NCBI GenBank assembly: GCA_013003285.1
Contig: JABDJY010000079.1
Location: 1-9,212, forward strand
Origin: Alphaproteobacteria bacterium
Lineage (GTDB): Bacteria; Pseudomonadota; Alphaproteobacteria; UBA6615
Direction: 5' to 3'
DNA: 9,212 nt
Shown here: piece after piece, positions 1 through 6,303 of the stretch
Numbering within the stretch: the stretch's first letter is position 1
How the letters are laid out: each line of letters begins with the position of its first letter
Program-made: the position numbers and the translations under genes
Notes under the pieces: model-generated
Told to the model about the DNA's origin: nothing
What the model saw: the letters and a program-made list of their open reading frames with translations, nothing else
Database searches by the model: none

Positions 1-639
1 CTGCTACGCTGCATCGACGGCTTGATGCCGGTCTCCGACGGCGAAATCAAAATCGAAGGCGATCTGATCACCACACCGCGCGAAGGCGTGGCCATGGTGT
101 TCCAACATTTCGGCTTGTTTCCATGGAAGACGGTAACCCAGAACGTAGGTTATGGGCTAAAGCTGGCTGGTGTCAGTAAAGCCGAAATCGAAGAAAAAGT
201 TCCTTACTATATTAAGTTGGTCGGCTTGGAAGGCTTTGAATCGGTTTTCCCCTACCAATTGTCCGGCGGCATGCAGCAGCGCTGTGGTCTGGCTCGTGCC
301 TTGGCCATGGAACCCAAAGTGCTTCTGATGGATGAACCGTTCGCCGCCGTCGATGCGCAAACCCGCGAGATCTTGCAGTTTGAACTGCTGAGAATTTGGG
401 AAATGCGGCCGATGACCATGGTTTTCGTCACCCATTCCATCGAAGAGGCGGTGTTGATGGGCGACCGGGTTGTGGTGCTCAAGGGCCGTCCGAGCAGTGT
501 GTTTGAAGTCATTGATGTTGATCTGCCGGCGCCGCGCGATAGGTCTACGCTGGCCCATCCAAGATTTTCCGAGCTTCGTGAGCATGTATGGAGCACCTTA
601 ATGGACGAAGTCCGCGCTGCGGAATTCGACGTCAACTAA
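1..639 (+). CDS. ABC transporter ATP-binding protein, NitT/TauT type (5' truncated by window)
   Basis: This is the cytoplasmic ATPase subunit that would energise the two permeases downstream. The reading frame is open from base 1 (LLRCIDGLM...), which is the segment directly after a Walker A P-loop, so the P-loop and true start lie upstream of the window. Visible motifs are the Q-loop glutamine in MVFQH (codon 103-105), the ABC signature LSGGMQQR (259-282), Walker B VLLMDE (319-336) with its catalytic Glu, the D-loop AAVD (343-354), and the H-loop His in VFVTHS (433-435). The tail of about 50 residues after the H-loop matches the usual length for NitT/TauT ATPases such as TauB, SsuB or NrtD. 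All catalytic elements that can be seen are intact. The substrate cannot be deduced from this subunit. The binding-protein gene follows after 53 bases on the same strand. Confidence 0.93.
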   Translation: MLRCIDGLMPVSDGEIKIEGDLITTPREGVAMVFQHFGLFPWKTVTQNVGYGLKLAGVSKAEIEEKVPYYIKLVGLEGFESVFPYQLSGGMQQRCGLARALAMEPKVLLMDEPFAAVDAQTREILQFELLRIWEMRPMTMVFVTHSIEEAVLMGDRVVVLKGRPSSVFEVIDVDLPAPRDRSTLAHPRFSELREHVWSTLMDEVRAAEFDVN

Positions 640-680
640 AGGGCGGAAAGACACAATAAGTTAAATCAGTAAAACTAACA

Positions 681-686
681 GGGAGG
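681..686 (+). promoter_or_regulatory. Ribosome binding site of the substrate-binding protein gene
   Basis: GGGAGG lies 6 bases before the ATG at 693. It is the strongest Shine-Dalgarno site in the importer operon, which fits the need to make binding protein in excess over the membrane subunits. Confidence 0.75.
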
Positions 687-692
687 AATCAT

Positions 693-1754
693 ATGCGTTA
701 TTTCAAACCAAGCCGGTTCAAGAAGCCGATTGCCGCGACGGCAGTTGGCCTTGGCATGCTGGCCGTCGCACTGTCCTCGGGGACAGCCTCGGCACAGGAT
801 CAAAAGGTCACTTTCGCACTACCGGGCGTGCCGCCGATCTTCGGTTCGGTCTATGCCTTTGTGGCGCGCGATGCCGGTATCTATAAAAAATACGGCCTCG
901 ACGTTGACCTGCGTCCGATGAACTCCGGCGTGGGCGCCGCTCGCGCCGTCGTCGCCGGTGACGTCGATCTGTCCATGTCGCCGACCCCGCCGGTTGCGGT
1001 CATGGTGTCGAATGCCGGTGTGCCGTTGAAGGCGATCAGCGGTATGGAAATCAACGACTGGATGCTGGGCTCCATGGATCCCACCATGAATACCTGCGAG
1101 AGCGTCAAGGGTCAGGCCGTCGGCGTCGATAGCCCGCGCGGTGCGCGTTGGATCCAACTGGCCAACATGATCCGGCCGTGCAAATTGATTCCGGATAAAG
1201 ACGTACCGACGGTCAATTTGAGCACCAATGTGGGCGCCGCCATGGTCTCCGGTCAGATCAATTTCGGCGTTTTGCATAGCGACGATATTCCCGTCATCGA
1301 GCGCGAAAGCGGCAAGAAATTGACCATCGTCGCGCGCGTGGAGGAAACGTCCCCGGGCAGCCACTATGTGGTGCTGGTCTCGAACAAGAAGGTCATTGCC
1401 GAACGTCGCGATGCGCTGGTTCGCATGGCTGCGGCTCACATCGAAGCGATGAACATGCTCTATGACGAGAAGCAATGGCCCGCGATCGCCCGCATGGCGG
1501 CGCCGACAGGGCGGAGCATCGACGACTCGCTTGCCGCGTTGAAGATCTTCACCGACTTGAACTATTGGCCGCGTAACGATGCTGGGTTGGACAAGACCCG
1601 CATGGAAAAAGCCATCGCCATTCAAACCGGCGTTGGCAAACGCACCAAAGGCAAGGCGGGCATCAACCCGGAGAAAACGCCGGTATCTCATGCTGACTTG
1701 ATCGATCCGACGATCGTCGAGGACGCGTTGAAGCTGATTGCCAAAACCAACTAA
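693..1754 (+). CDS. ABC transporter periplasmic substrate-binding protein, NitT/TauT (NMT1/THI5-like) family
   Basis: The product is 353 residues. A Sec signal peptide is clear: a basic N-region (residues 1-12, RFKKP), a hydrophobic core (13-28) and an ASA cleavage site, giving a mature protein starting near Q35. The mature start (VTFALPGVPP, then a segment with AGIYKKYGLDVDLR at about 61-74) and the MNSGVGAARAVVAGDVDLSM stretch at about 76-95 are typical of the NMT1/SsuA/TauA-like binding-protein fold. There are only two cysteines in the whole protein, C135 and C163, which could form a periplasmic disulfide. It has no lipobox, so it should be a free periplasmic protein. The ligand is unknown: this family includes binders of sulfonates, nitrate, riboflavin, phthalate and pyrimidine precursors. 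It lies between the ATPase and permease genes, which supports its role. Confidence 0.9.
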   Translation: MRYFKPSRFKKPIAATAVGLGMLAVALSSGTASAQDQKVTFALPGVPPIFGSVYAFVARDAGIYKKYGLDVDLRPMNSGVGAARAVVAGDVDLSMSPTPPVAVMVSNAGVPLKAISGMEINDWMLGSMDPTMNTCESVKGQAVGVDSPRGARWIQLANMIRPCKLIPDKDVPTVNLSTNVGAAMVSGQINFGVLHSDDIPVIERESGKKLTIVARVEETSPGSHYVVLVSNKKVIAERRDALVRMAAAHIEAMNMLYDEKQWPAIARMAAPTGRSIDDSLAALKIFTDLNYWPRNDAGLDKTRMEKAIAIQTGVGKRTKGKAGINPEKTPVSHADLIDPTIVEDALKLIAKTN

Positions 1755-1772
1755 CGTAAAATCGAGACGGGA

Positions 1773-1801
1773 CGGGGACAGCCGCCAATTGGCTGTCCCC
1801 G
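1773..1801 (+). promoter_or_regulatory. Intercistronic hairpin between binding-protein and permease genes
   Basis: CGGGGACAGCC (1773-1783) and GGCTGTCCCCG (1791-1801) form a perfect 11-bp stem with a 7-base loop, 18 bases before the permease ATG. It is GC-rich but is followed by GCCAGTCTGG rather than a run of T, so it is not a classical intrinsic terminator. Known precedents in ABC operons (for example the REP elements of malE-malF) suggest it protects the upstream binding-protein mRNA from 3' decay or partly attenuates read-through. That role is inferred. Confidence 0.6.
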
Positions 1802-1819
1802 CCAGTCTGGAATTAGGCC

Positions 1820-2626
1820 ATGACAAAAATTCTCGCGCTGATTAATTCGGACCGCTGGGCCGTCCGCTGGGGCACCATTGTCCTCAGCTTGTTGGCGGGC
1901 GGTTTGCTGTGGGAATCTGCCGGCTGGTCGTCGAACCAGGCGATCATGGCGCCACTCATCGGCGGCGGAGATCATCCGGGAACCATCCCCCGGCTTTATA
2001 AATATCTCGTCCATGACGAGGAATACCGCCTGTCGCTGTTGCAATCGGTCGGCCTGTTTACCACCGGATTTTCACTGGCGCTGGTGGCGGCAATTCCGCT
2101 TGGCATTGTCATGGCGCGCTTCGTGACCCTACGAATTGCGCTCGAATCCTACATCTTGGTGCTCTACGTCACACCAATGATCGCGTTGATCCCGTTCATC
2201 ATGTCGATCTTCGGCTTCGATTTCTGGCCCAAGGTTTTGGTCGTTTATCTGTTCGCCTTCTTCCCCATTCTCTACAACACGCTGGAAGGCGCCCGCAGCG
2301 TGAAGCCCGAAATGCTCGAAGTGGCGAAGTCGTTCCGCTCTTCCGAAATTGCCATTTGGCGCGATATTCTCATTCCTTATACGCTGCCCTACGCCCTGAC
2401 CGGTGTCCGGCAAGCCGCCGGCCGCGCCTTGGTGGGCATGGTCGCGGCGGAATTTCTCTTATCGACCAGCGGTCTCGGCGAGGAGCTGATCACCGCGTCA
2501 CGTAATTTCGATATGGCTGGCGTGTTGGCCACGATTTTGGTGATTACCTGTCTCGGTATCACCTTCATGCGAACCGCGCAGGCGTTTGAGCAGAAATACG
2601 CCGCATGGCGAGGTGTAAACCGATGA
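1820..2626 (+). CDS. ABC transporter permease 1, NitT/TauT type
   Basis: This is a 268-residue inner-membrane subunit of the importer. About six hydrophobic segments can be read: roughly 17-35, 74-100, 108-132, 137-155, 196-214 and 231-252. The cytoplasmic EAA-type coupling loop runs from about 156 to 203 (EGARSVKPEMLEVAKSFRSS..., then LPYALTGVRQAAGRAL), which contacts the Q-loop region of the ATPase. At the position where the classical motif EAA---G has Gly, this protein has R173. The ATG at 1820 has only a weak Shine-Dalgarno (AGG, too close), so translation may be low compared with the binding protein. It overlaps the next permease gene by 4 bases (ATGA at 2623-2626), implying translational coupling. 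The two permeases presumably form a heterodimer. Confidence 0.92.
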   Translation: MTKILALINSDRWAVRWGTIVLSLLAGGLLWESAGWSSNQAIMAPLIGGGDHPGTIPRLYKYLVHDEEYRLSLLQSVGLFTTGFSLALVAAIPLGIVMARFVTLRIALESYILVLYVTPMIALIPFIMSIFGFDFWPKVLVVYLFAFFPILYNTLEGARSVKPEMLEVAKSFRSSEIAIWRDILIPYTLPYALTGVRQAAGRALVGMVAAEFLLSTSGLGEELITASRNFDMAGVLATILVITCLGITFMRTAQAFEQKYAAWRGVNR

Positions 2627-3492
2627 CCACCGATGCCATAGGCCGCCTGCCGACGGAGCGACCACGCGGCAAAATCGAAGCGGTTATCGTAAGAACCGGT
2701 GCGTTTTTTGCCAACATATTGTGGGGCACACCGGCGCGCGCCAAGATTACCATCAAAGTCGCTACGGGCTTCCTGATCCTGTTTGTATGGCAGATCGGGG
2801 TCGCTTTATTCGCCGCGAATTTTGTCGCCAAGCCGATCAACATCGCTAAAGTTTTTCCAAGTGTTCTCGCCGATCCACTGTTTCAGCAAGCCGCGTGGAA
2901 CACGCTCGCGGCCGTTTTCCAGGGCCTTGCGGTCGCCTTGGTGGCCGGAACGGTCGTTGGCATCGCCATGGGTCGGATGAAAGTGTTCGATCGGGCGCTG
3001 AATTTTTACGTCAACGGCCTCTACACCATGCCGATGATCGCGCTGTTGCCGCTGTTGACCATCTGGTTCGGCTATAGCGGCGATGCGCGCATGGCGACAA
3101 TAATTTTCGCCGCGTTTTTCTCCATCGTCATCAATGTGCGCGATGGCGCCCGCTCGGTGCCGCCGGAATATCTCGATGTCTGCAAGACCTATCGGGCACC
3201 GGCGCGGTTCGTTTGGTTCGACATTACGTTGTTTTCGTCGCTGCCTTATCTAATCGCCGGGTTCCGGCTGGCTGCCGGCCGCGCGCTGGTCGCCGCCGTG
3301 ATCGCCGAATTTTTCGTCTCGTTGAACGGGGTCGGCATGTTCGTGCTCTCCAATGCCCGCTCGTTTAAACATAACGAGGCGGTGGTCGGCGTTGTGGCGC
3401 TGGTGCTGTTCGGCCTGTTGTTCGAATTGACCATGAACTGGATCACCCGGCGCTACTTCCCCTGGTACCGGCGCGAAGGCCAAAGCAACTAA
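2623..3492 (+). CDS. ABC transporter permease 2, NitT/TauT type
   Basis: This 289-residue membrane subunit is homologous to, but clearly different from, permease 1. I place the start at ATG 2623, because it overlaps the upstream stop as ATGA and has GAGGTG (2610-2615) 7 bases upstream; an in-frame ATG at 2605 would add six residues without a comparable site. A polar N-terminal region of about 45 residues precedes the membrane segments (about 46-65, 95-116, 126-149, 155-171, 210-232, 252-272). The EAA-type loop covers about 172-222 (DGARSVPPEYLDVCKTYRAP..., LPYLIAGFRLAAGRAL). Here too Arg (R191) replaces the usual Gly. It is the last gene of the importer operon. A weak 6-bp inverted repeat (3510-3515 and 3533-3538) follows, but I do not call it a terminator. 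Confidence 0.92.
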   Translation: MTTDAIGRLPTERPRGKIEAVIVRTGAFFANILWGTPARAKITIKVATGFLILFVWQIGVALFAANFVAKPINIAKVFPSVLADPLFQQAAWNTLAAVFQGLAVALVAGTVVGIAMGRMKVFDRALNFYVNGLYTMPMIALLPLLTIWFGYSGDARMATIIFAAFFSIVINVRDGARSVPPEYLDVCKTYRAPARFVWFDITLFSSLPYLIAGFRLAAGRALVAAVIAEFFVSLNGVGMFVLSNARSFKHNEAVVGVVALVLFGLLFELTMNWITRRYFPWYRREGQSN

Positions 3493-3612
3493 ACCCAGGC
3501 TATCGCAGTACCGACAGTAATTTCTCCGCAGGGTCGGTTGTGCCACCGCTTCGGCCATGCTGAAGTCGTGCTCTATTGTCATACATAGATTAGCGGTTAG
3601 GGGAGAGGCTTC

Positions 3613-3666
3613 ATGATTAAGGCAAAAGCACCGCGATTTGCTTCATCGCCAGTGCGGGTGGCGTGA
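3613..3666 (+). CDS. Possible 17-codon leader peptide before the VOC gene
   Basis: An ATG at 3613 has a good Shine-Dalgarno (GGGAGAGG, 3601-3608) and opens a 17-codon frame (MIKAKAPRFASSPVRVA) that stops with TGA at 3664-3666, just before the probable GTG start of the VOC gene in another frame. It could be a leader that couples translation to the downstream gene, or the remnant of the original start if a frameshift has occurred. It has no recognisable homology and may simply be chance. Confidence 0.25.
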   Translation: MIKAKAPRFASSPVRVA

Positions 3667-3670
3667 TGCC

Positions 3671-4036
3671 GTGACCTCGCCGATCGAATCCCTCAGCGCC
3701 GTTACGCTCGCCACCCAAGATATGGCGCACGCGATTGCGTTCTATCAGGCGTTGGGGTTCCAGATTCGCTATGGCGGCGTGAATGCCGAGCTCACCAGCT
3801 TCGATGCCGGTAATAGCTTCCTCAATGTGATCCAGGCTCCTGAAGACACGCCGATTTCCTGGTGGGGCAGGGCGATCTTCTATGTCGACGATGTCGACGC
3901 CATGTATGCCCGCGCGCTAGCGGAGGGATTCGCGCCGGAAGCGCCGCCCCAGGATGCGAGCTGGGGCGAGCGCTATTTCCACTTGGTCGATCCGGACGGC
4001 CACGAGCTCAGCTTCGCCCGGCGGCTTGAAAGATAA
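3671..4036 (+). CDS. VOC family (glyoxalase/bleomycin-resistance fold) protein
   Basis: From GTG 3671 the product is 121 residues, a single VOC unit with two beta-alpha-beta-beta-beta repeats. Repeat one holds VTLATQDMAHAIAFYQALGF (11-30). Repeat two holds FYVDDVDAMYARALAEGF (70-87) and ends in WGERYFHLVDPDGHELSF, the typical closing signature of the family. The frame stays open back to TTG 3638, but that start has no ribosome site and adds residues unlike the family, so GTG 3671 is preferred. Family members perform metal-dependent isomerisation, epimerisation, ring cleavage or lyase reactions. Here the first canonical metal position (the His of the usual HVTL) is Ala10, while the final Glu (E112) is kept, so a classical metal site looks incomplete. 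The gene lies 49 bases before the YciI-like gene, and the two are probably co-transcribed. The reaction is unknown. Confidence 0.8.
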   Translation: MTSPIESLSAVTLATQDMAHAIAFYQALGFQIRYGGVNAELTSFDAGNSFLNVIQAPEDTPISWWGRAIFYVDDVDAMYARALAEGFAPEAPPQDASWGERYFHLVDPDGHELSFARRLER

Positions 4037-4085
4037 GTCGCCCGACCATCCGGCGTTCCAAAGTCTACGTTAGGGATAAAGAGCC

Positions 4086-4364
4086 ATGACTGAATCTGTT
4101 GCGGTACTCTACGAAAAAGGCGCGAACTGGTTGCCCGGTCGCACTTTGTCCGAGCAACCATTGCAGCAGCATGTTGACTATCTGCTGGCATTGCATGAAA
4201 CCGGCCAACTCAAGATGGGCGGTCCGTTCGCCGACGGATCGGGAGGGTTGGTTATCTTATCGGTCGGCAACATCGCCGAGGCGGAGCGGCTGGTGGCTGA
4301 GGATCCTGCAATCATCAACAGGATCCTGATGGCCACAATTCAAGCGTGGAACCGCATCGTCTAG
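4086..4364 (+). CDS. YciI-like protein (dimeric alpha+beta barrel)
   Basis: This is a 92-residue cytoplasmic protein. Family features are HVDYLLALHETGQL (29-42) with the conserved H29 and D31 region, GGPFADGSGGL (45-55) containing D50, and the AERLVAEDPAI segment (67-76) with the DP pair, ending in an aromatic-containing strand (IQAWNRIV). The length matches YciI proteins. The fold is ferredoxin-like, and family members have been proposed to use a His/Asp pair catalytically. Some are dehydrochlorinase- or muconolactone-isomerase-related in structure, and most have no assigned substrate. AGGGA at 4072-4076 provides the ribosome site. It is the last plus-strand gene before a convergent minus-strand operon. 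Confidence 0.82.
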   Translation: MTESVAVLYEKGANWLPGRTLSEQPLQQHVDYLLALHETGQLKMGGPFADGSGGLVILSVGNIAEAERLVAEDPAIINRILMATIQAWNRIV

Positions 4365-4386
4365 ATGGCAAACATGTTGCCGATGC
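4354..4386. terminator. Weak candidate bidirectional terminator at the convergent junction
   Basis: GCATC (4354-4358) can pair with GATGC (4382-4386), and inside this GGCAA (4367-4371) can pair with TTGCC (4377-4381) around a 5-base loop. The two 5-bp stems are separated by an 8-base bulge on one side. It sits exactly between the convergent stop codons and overlaps the end of the YciI-like gene. No T-run follows on either strand, so termination here is only a possibility. Confidence 0.22.
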
Positions 4387-4683
4387 TTAACTCGGTTCGA
4401 AATCGGCGACGATAATGCTGGCGACCATGGGACCGGCGGCAGCGAGGGCCGCTTGGTGATCCTCATGGGGACCGTAGGCGGCAAGCGCTTCTTTGTCGCG
4501 CAAGGTCACGATGGCGGCGTGGGTGAAGTTGCCGGCGCGGTCGGTGAAGTTCCGGCCCCACTCGACTTTCTCAACGCCGGGAATTTTATCCGGGAACGAG
4601 CCGACCGCGGTCATGAATGCGTCGATCGTCGCGTCGTCGGCTTCGTCTTTCCATTCGACAAGCACCAAATGTTGCACCGTCAT
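4387..4683 (-). CDS. Dabb-domain (stress-responsive alpha/beta-barrel) protein
   Basis: This 98-residue protein is a single Dabb domain. It starts QHLVLVEWKDE (4-14), typical of strand 1 with conserved H5. It continues with a helix, IPGVEKVEWGRNFT (34-47), the THAAIVTLRDKEAL strand and turn (54-67), and YGPHEDHQ (70-77). The Y70-x-x-H73-x-x-H76 pattern and H5 are the family-conserved residues; in the plant olivetolic acid cyclase the equivalent Tyr and last His are catalytic. Bacterial members include cyclases, decarboxylase-like proteins and many of unknown role, so the function here is open. GGAGAG on the minus strand (4689-4694) lies 5 bases upstream of its ATG. It follows SDR-1 by 52 bases and is the last gene of the minus-strand operon. 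Confidence 0.85.
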   Translation of the reverse strand: MTVQHLVLVEWKDEADDATIDAFMTAVGSFPDKIPGVEKVEWGRNFTDRAGNFTHAAIVTLRDKEALAAYGPHEDHQAALAAAGPMVASIIVADFEPS

Positions 4684-4735
4684 TTCATCTCTCCATAAAT
4701 GGGCTGGTTTCTGGGGATAATTTAGGCCTTTGCGG

Positions 4736-5497
4736 TCAGCCCGTCCACGAGCCGCCGTTCACATCCAGTGTGGCGCCGGTGGTGAAGGCTGCACCGGGGG
4801 TACAGAGGTACCAGACAGCGTGGGCGATTTCTTCCGGCGTGCCGAGCCGGCCGACCGGCATGGCGCTGGCGAGCTGATCCATACGTGCGGCGTGGAGGAC
4901 GGCGATGCGCGGCGTCATCACCGTGCCCGGCGCGACCGTATTGACCGTGATGCCGAACGGCGCCAGTTCAACAGCAAGGCGGCGCGACAGTCCACCGATG
5001 GCAGCCTTGGCGGCGGAATAGTCGAGCGCGGCAACCGCGGCCGCCATGCGGCCGGCCTGCGAGCCGATTGAGACGATGCGGCCGTAATTGTTGGCTTTCA
5101 TGGCCGGTACGACGGCGCGCATGGGGATGTAAATTCCCGACAGGTTCCAGTCGATGCCGGCGCGCCAGGTCTCCGCATCGAGTTCTTCGATCGGCGGTGT
5201 GGAGTGAAAACCGCCGGCACAGTTGGCCAGAATGTCGAGGCGGCCAAACCGTTCGACGATCGCCGCCACGCCGGCCTCCATATCGGCCTCCGACGTGCAT
5301 TCCGCCACCACCGCCATGGCTTCGCCGCCGGCATCTTCGATTTTAGCGACACCGGCCTCGGCGTTGCCTTGGTCGCGGTCGATGATCGCCACTTTGGCGC
5401 CCTCGGCGGCGAACCGTTCGGCGCACGCCAAACCGATACCGGCCGCGCCGCCGGAGACCGCGGCGACTTGGCCCTTGATCGATGCGAGTTCAGTCAT
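4736..5497 (-). CDS. SDR family NAD(P)-dependent oxidoreductase, copy 1
   Basis: This is a 253-residue classical short-chain dehydrogenase/reductase, soluble and probably tetrameric. Visible elements are the cofactor loop SGGAAGIG (15-22), an acidic D40 at the end of strand 2 (AIIDRD) that usually favours NAD(H) over NADP(H), NCAG (92-95, the NNAG-type motif), and catalytic N118 (WNLSG), S146 (IVSIGS), Y160 and K164 (YSAAK). The C-terminus has PEEIAHAVWYLCTPGAAFTT and GGSWTG, as in FabG-like enzymes. The frame is open further upstream into the neighbouring copy, but similarity begins at ATG 5497, which has AGGA (5507-5510) 9 bases upstream. It would interconvert a hydroxyl and a keto group on an unknown substrate. 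It is about 79% identical to the adjacent copy, with no gaps. Confidence 0.95.
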   Translation of the reverse strand: MTELASIKGQVAAVSGGAAGIGLACAERFAAEGAKVAIIDRDQGNAEAGVAKIEDAGGEAMAVVAECTSEADMEAGVAAIVERFGRLDILANCAGGFHSTPPIEELDAETWRAGIDWNLSGIYIPMRAVVPAMKANNYGRIVSIGSQAGRMAAAVAALDYSAAKAAIGGLSRRLAVELAPFGITVNTVAPGTVMTPRIAVLHAARMDQLASAMPVGRLGTPEEIAHAVWYLCTPGAAFTTGATLDVNGGSWTG

Positions 5498-5541
5498 TGT
5501 TTGTTTTCCTATTATTGGTTTTGTTGGTTTGCTAGGTGCGG

Positions 5542-6303
5542 TCAGCCGGTCCAGCGGCCGCCATTGACGTCCAAAGTTGCGCCGGTGGTAAAGGCCGCGC
5601 CGGGGGTGCACAGATACCAGACCGCGTGAGCGATTTCTTCCGGCGTGCCGAGCCGGCCGACTGGCATGTTGCTGGCGATGGCCTCCATGCGCTCGGCATG
5701 TAACACGGCGATGCGCGGGGTCATCACCGTGCCCGGCGCGACCATATTCACGGTAATGCCGAAGGGCGCTAGTTCGACAGCTGCGCGGCGGGTCAGGCCG
5801 CCGACGGCGGCTTTCGCAGCCGAGTAATCCAGTGCCGCATGCGCGGATGCGGTGCGTCCGGCGGCCGATCCGATGGAGACGATGCGGCCGTAATTGTTGG
5901 CCTTCATGGCGGGCACCACGGCGCGCAGGGGCACATAGATCCCGGTCAGGTTCCATTCGATGCCGGCGCGCCAGGCCGCGGCATCATGTTCTTCGATAGA
6001 TGGCGTCGCGTGAAACCCACCGGCGCACCCGGCGAGGATATCCAGGCGGCCATATTTCTCGACGATGCTCGCGACGGCCGCATCCGTGTCGGATTCCGAT
6101 GTGCACTCGGCGGCGACAAATATAGCGTCGCCGCCATCGGCTCTGATGCCTTCGGCCACCGCTTCGCCGCGCCCCCGATCCCGGTCGATGATCGCCACCT
6201 TGGCCCCCTCGGCGGCGAACCGTTCGGCGTTGGATTGCCCGATGCCGGCAGCGCCACCGGTCACTGCGGCAACCTGATCTTTAATCGATGAAAGGTCGCT
6301 CAT
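5542..6303 (-). CDS. SDR family NAD(P)-dependent oxidoreductase, copy 2
   Basis: This 253-residue classical SDR is the first gene of the minus-strand operon. It shows TGGAAGIG (15-22), D40 after strand 2, catalytic N118 (WNLTG), S146, Y160 and K164, and ends in GGRWTG. The NNAG-type motif reads GCAG (92-95): residue 92 is Gly where copy 1 keeps Asn. By hand alignment with copy 1 I count 200 identical residues out of 253. The differences concentrate at residues 42-80 (after the cofactor strand) and 96-112, while the active-site and C-terminal parts are almost unchanged. Its ribosome site is GGGGGAG (6311-6317), 7 bases before the ATG and stronger than that of copy 1. The stop is followed by 44 bases, then copy 1. 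Confidence 0.95.
   Translation of the reverse strand: MSDLSSIKDQVAAVTGGAAGIGQSNAERFAAEGAKVAIIDRDRGRGEAVAEGIRADGGDAIFVAAECTSESDTDAAVASIVEKYGRLDILAGCAGGFHATPSIEEHDAAAWRAGIEWNLTGIYVPLRAVVPAMKANNYGRIVSIGSAAGRTASAHAALDYSAAKAAVGGLTRRAAVELAPFGITVNMVAPGTVMTPRIAVLHAERMEAIASNMPVGRLGTPEEIAHAVWYLCTPGAAFTTGATLDVNGGRWTG

Noticed and set aside
819..1826. 335-codon minus-strand frame opposite the binding-protein gene
   Set aside because: It lies antisense to a protein with a clear signal peptide and binding-protein features, and its composition (rich in Arg, His and Asp) is typical of shadow frames.
3510..3538. Inverted repeat ACCGAC/GTCGGT after permease 2 as a terminator
   Set aside because: The stem is only 6 bp with a 17-base loop, and no T-run follows, so it is too weak to call.
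4736..5956. 406-codon minus-strand frame that would give SDR copy 1 a 153-residue N-terminal extension
   Set aside because: The extension is an out-of-frame reading of SDR copy 2. SDR similarity begins exactly at ATG 5497, which has its own ribosome site and the same length as the paralog.
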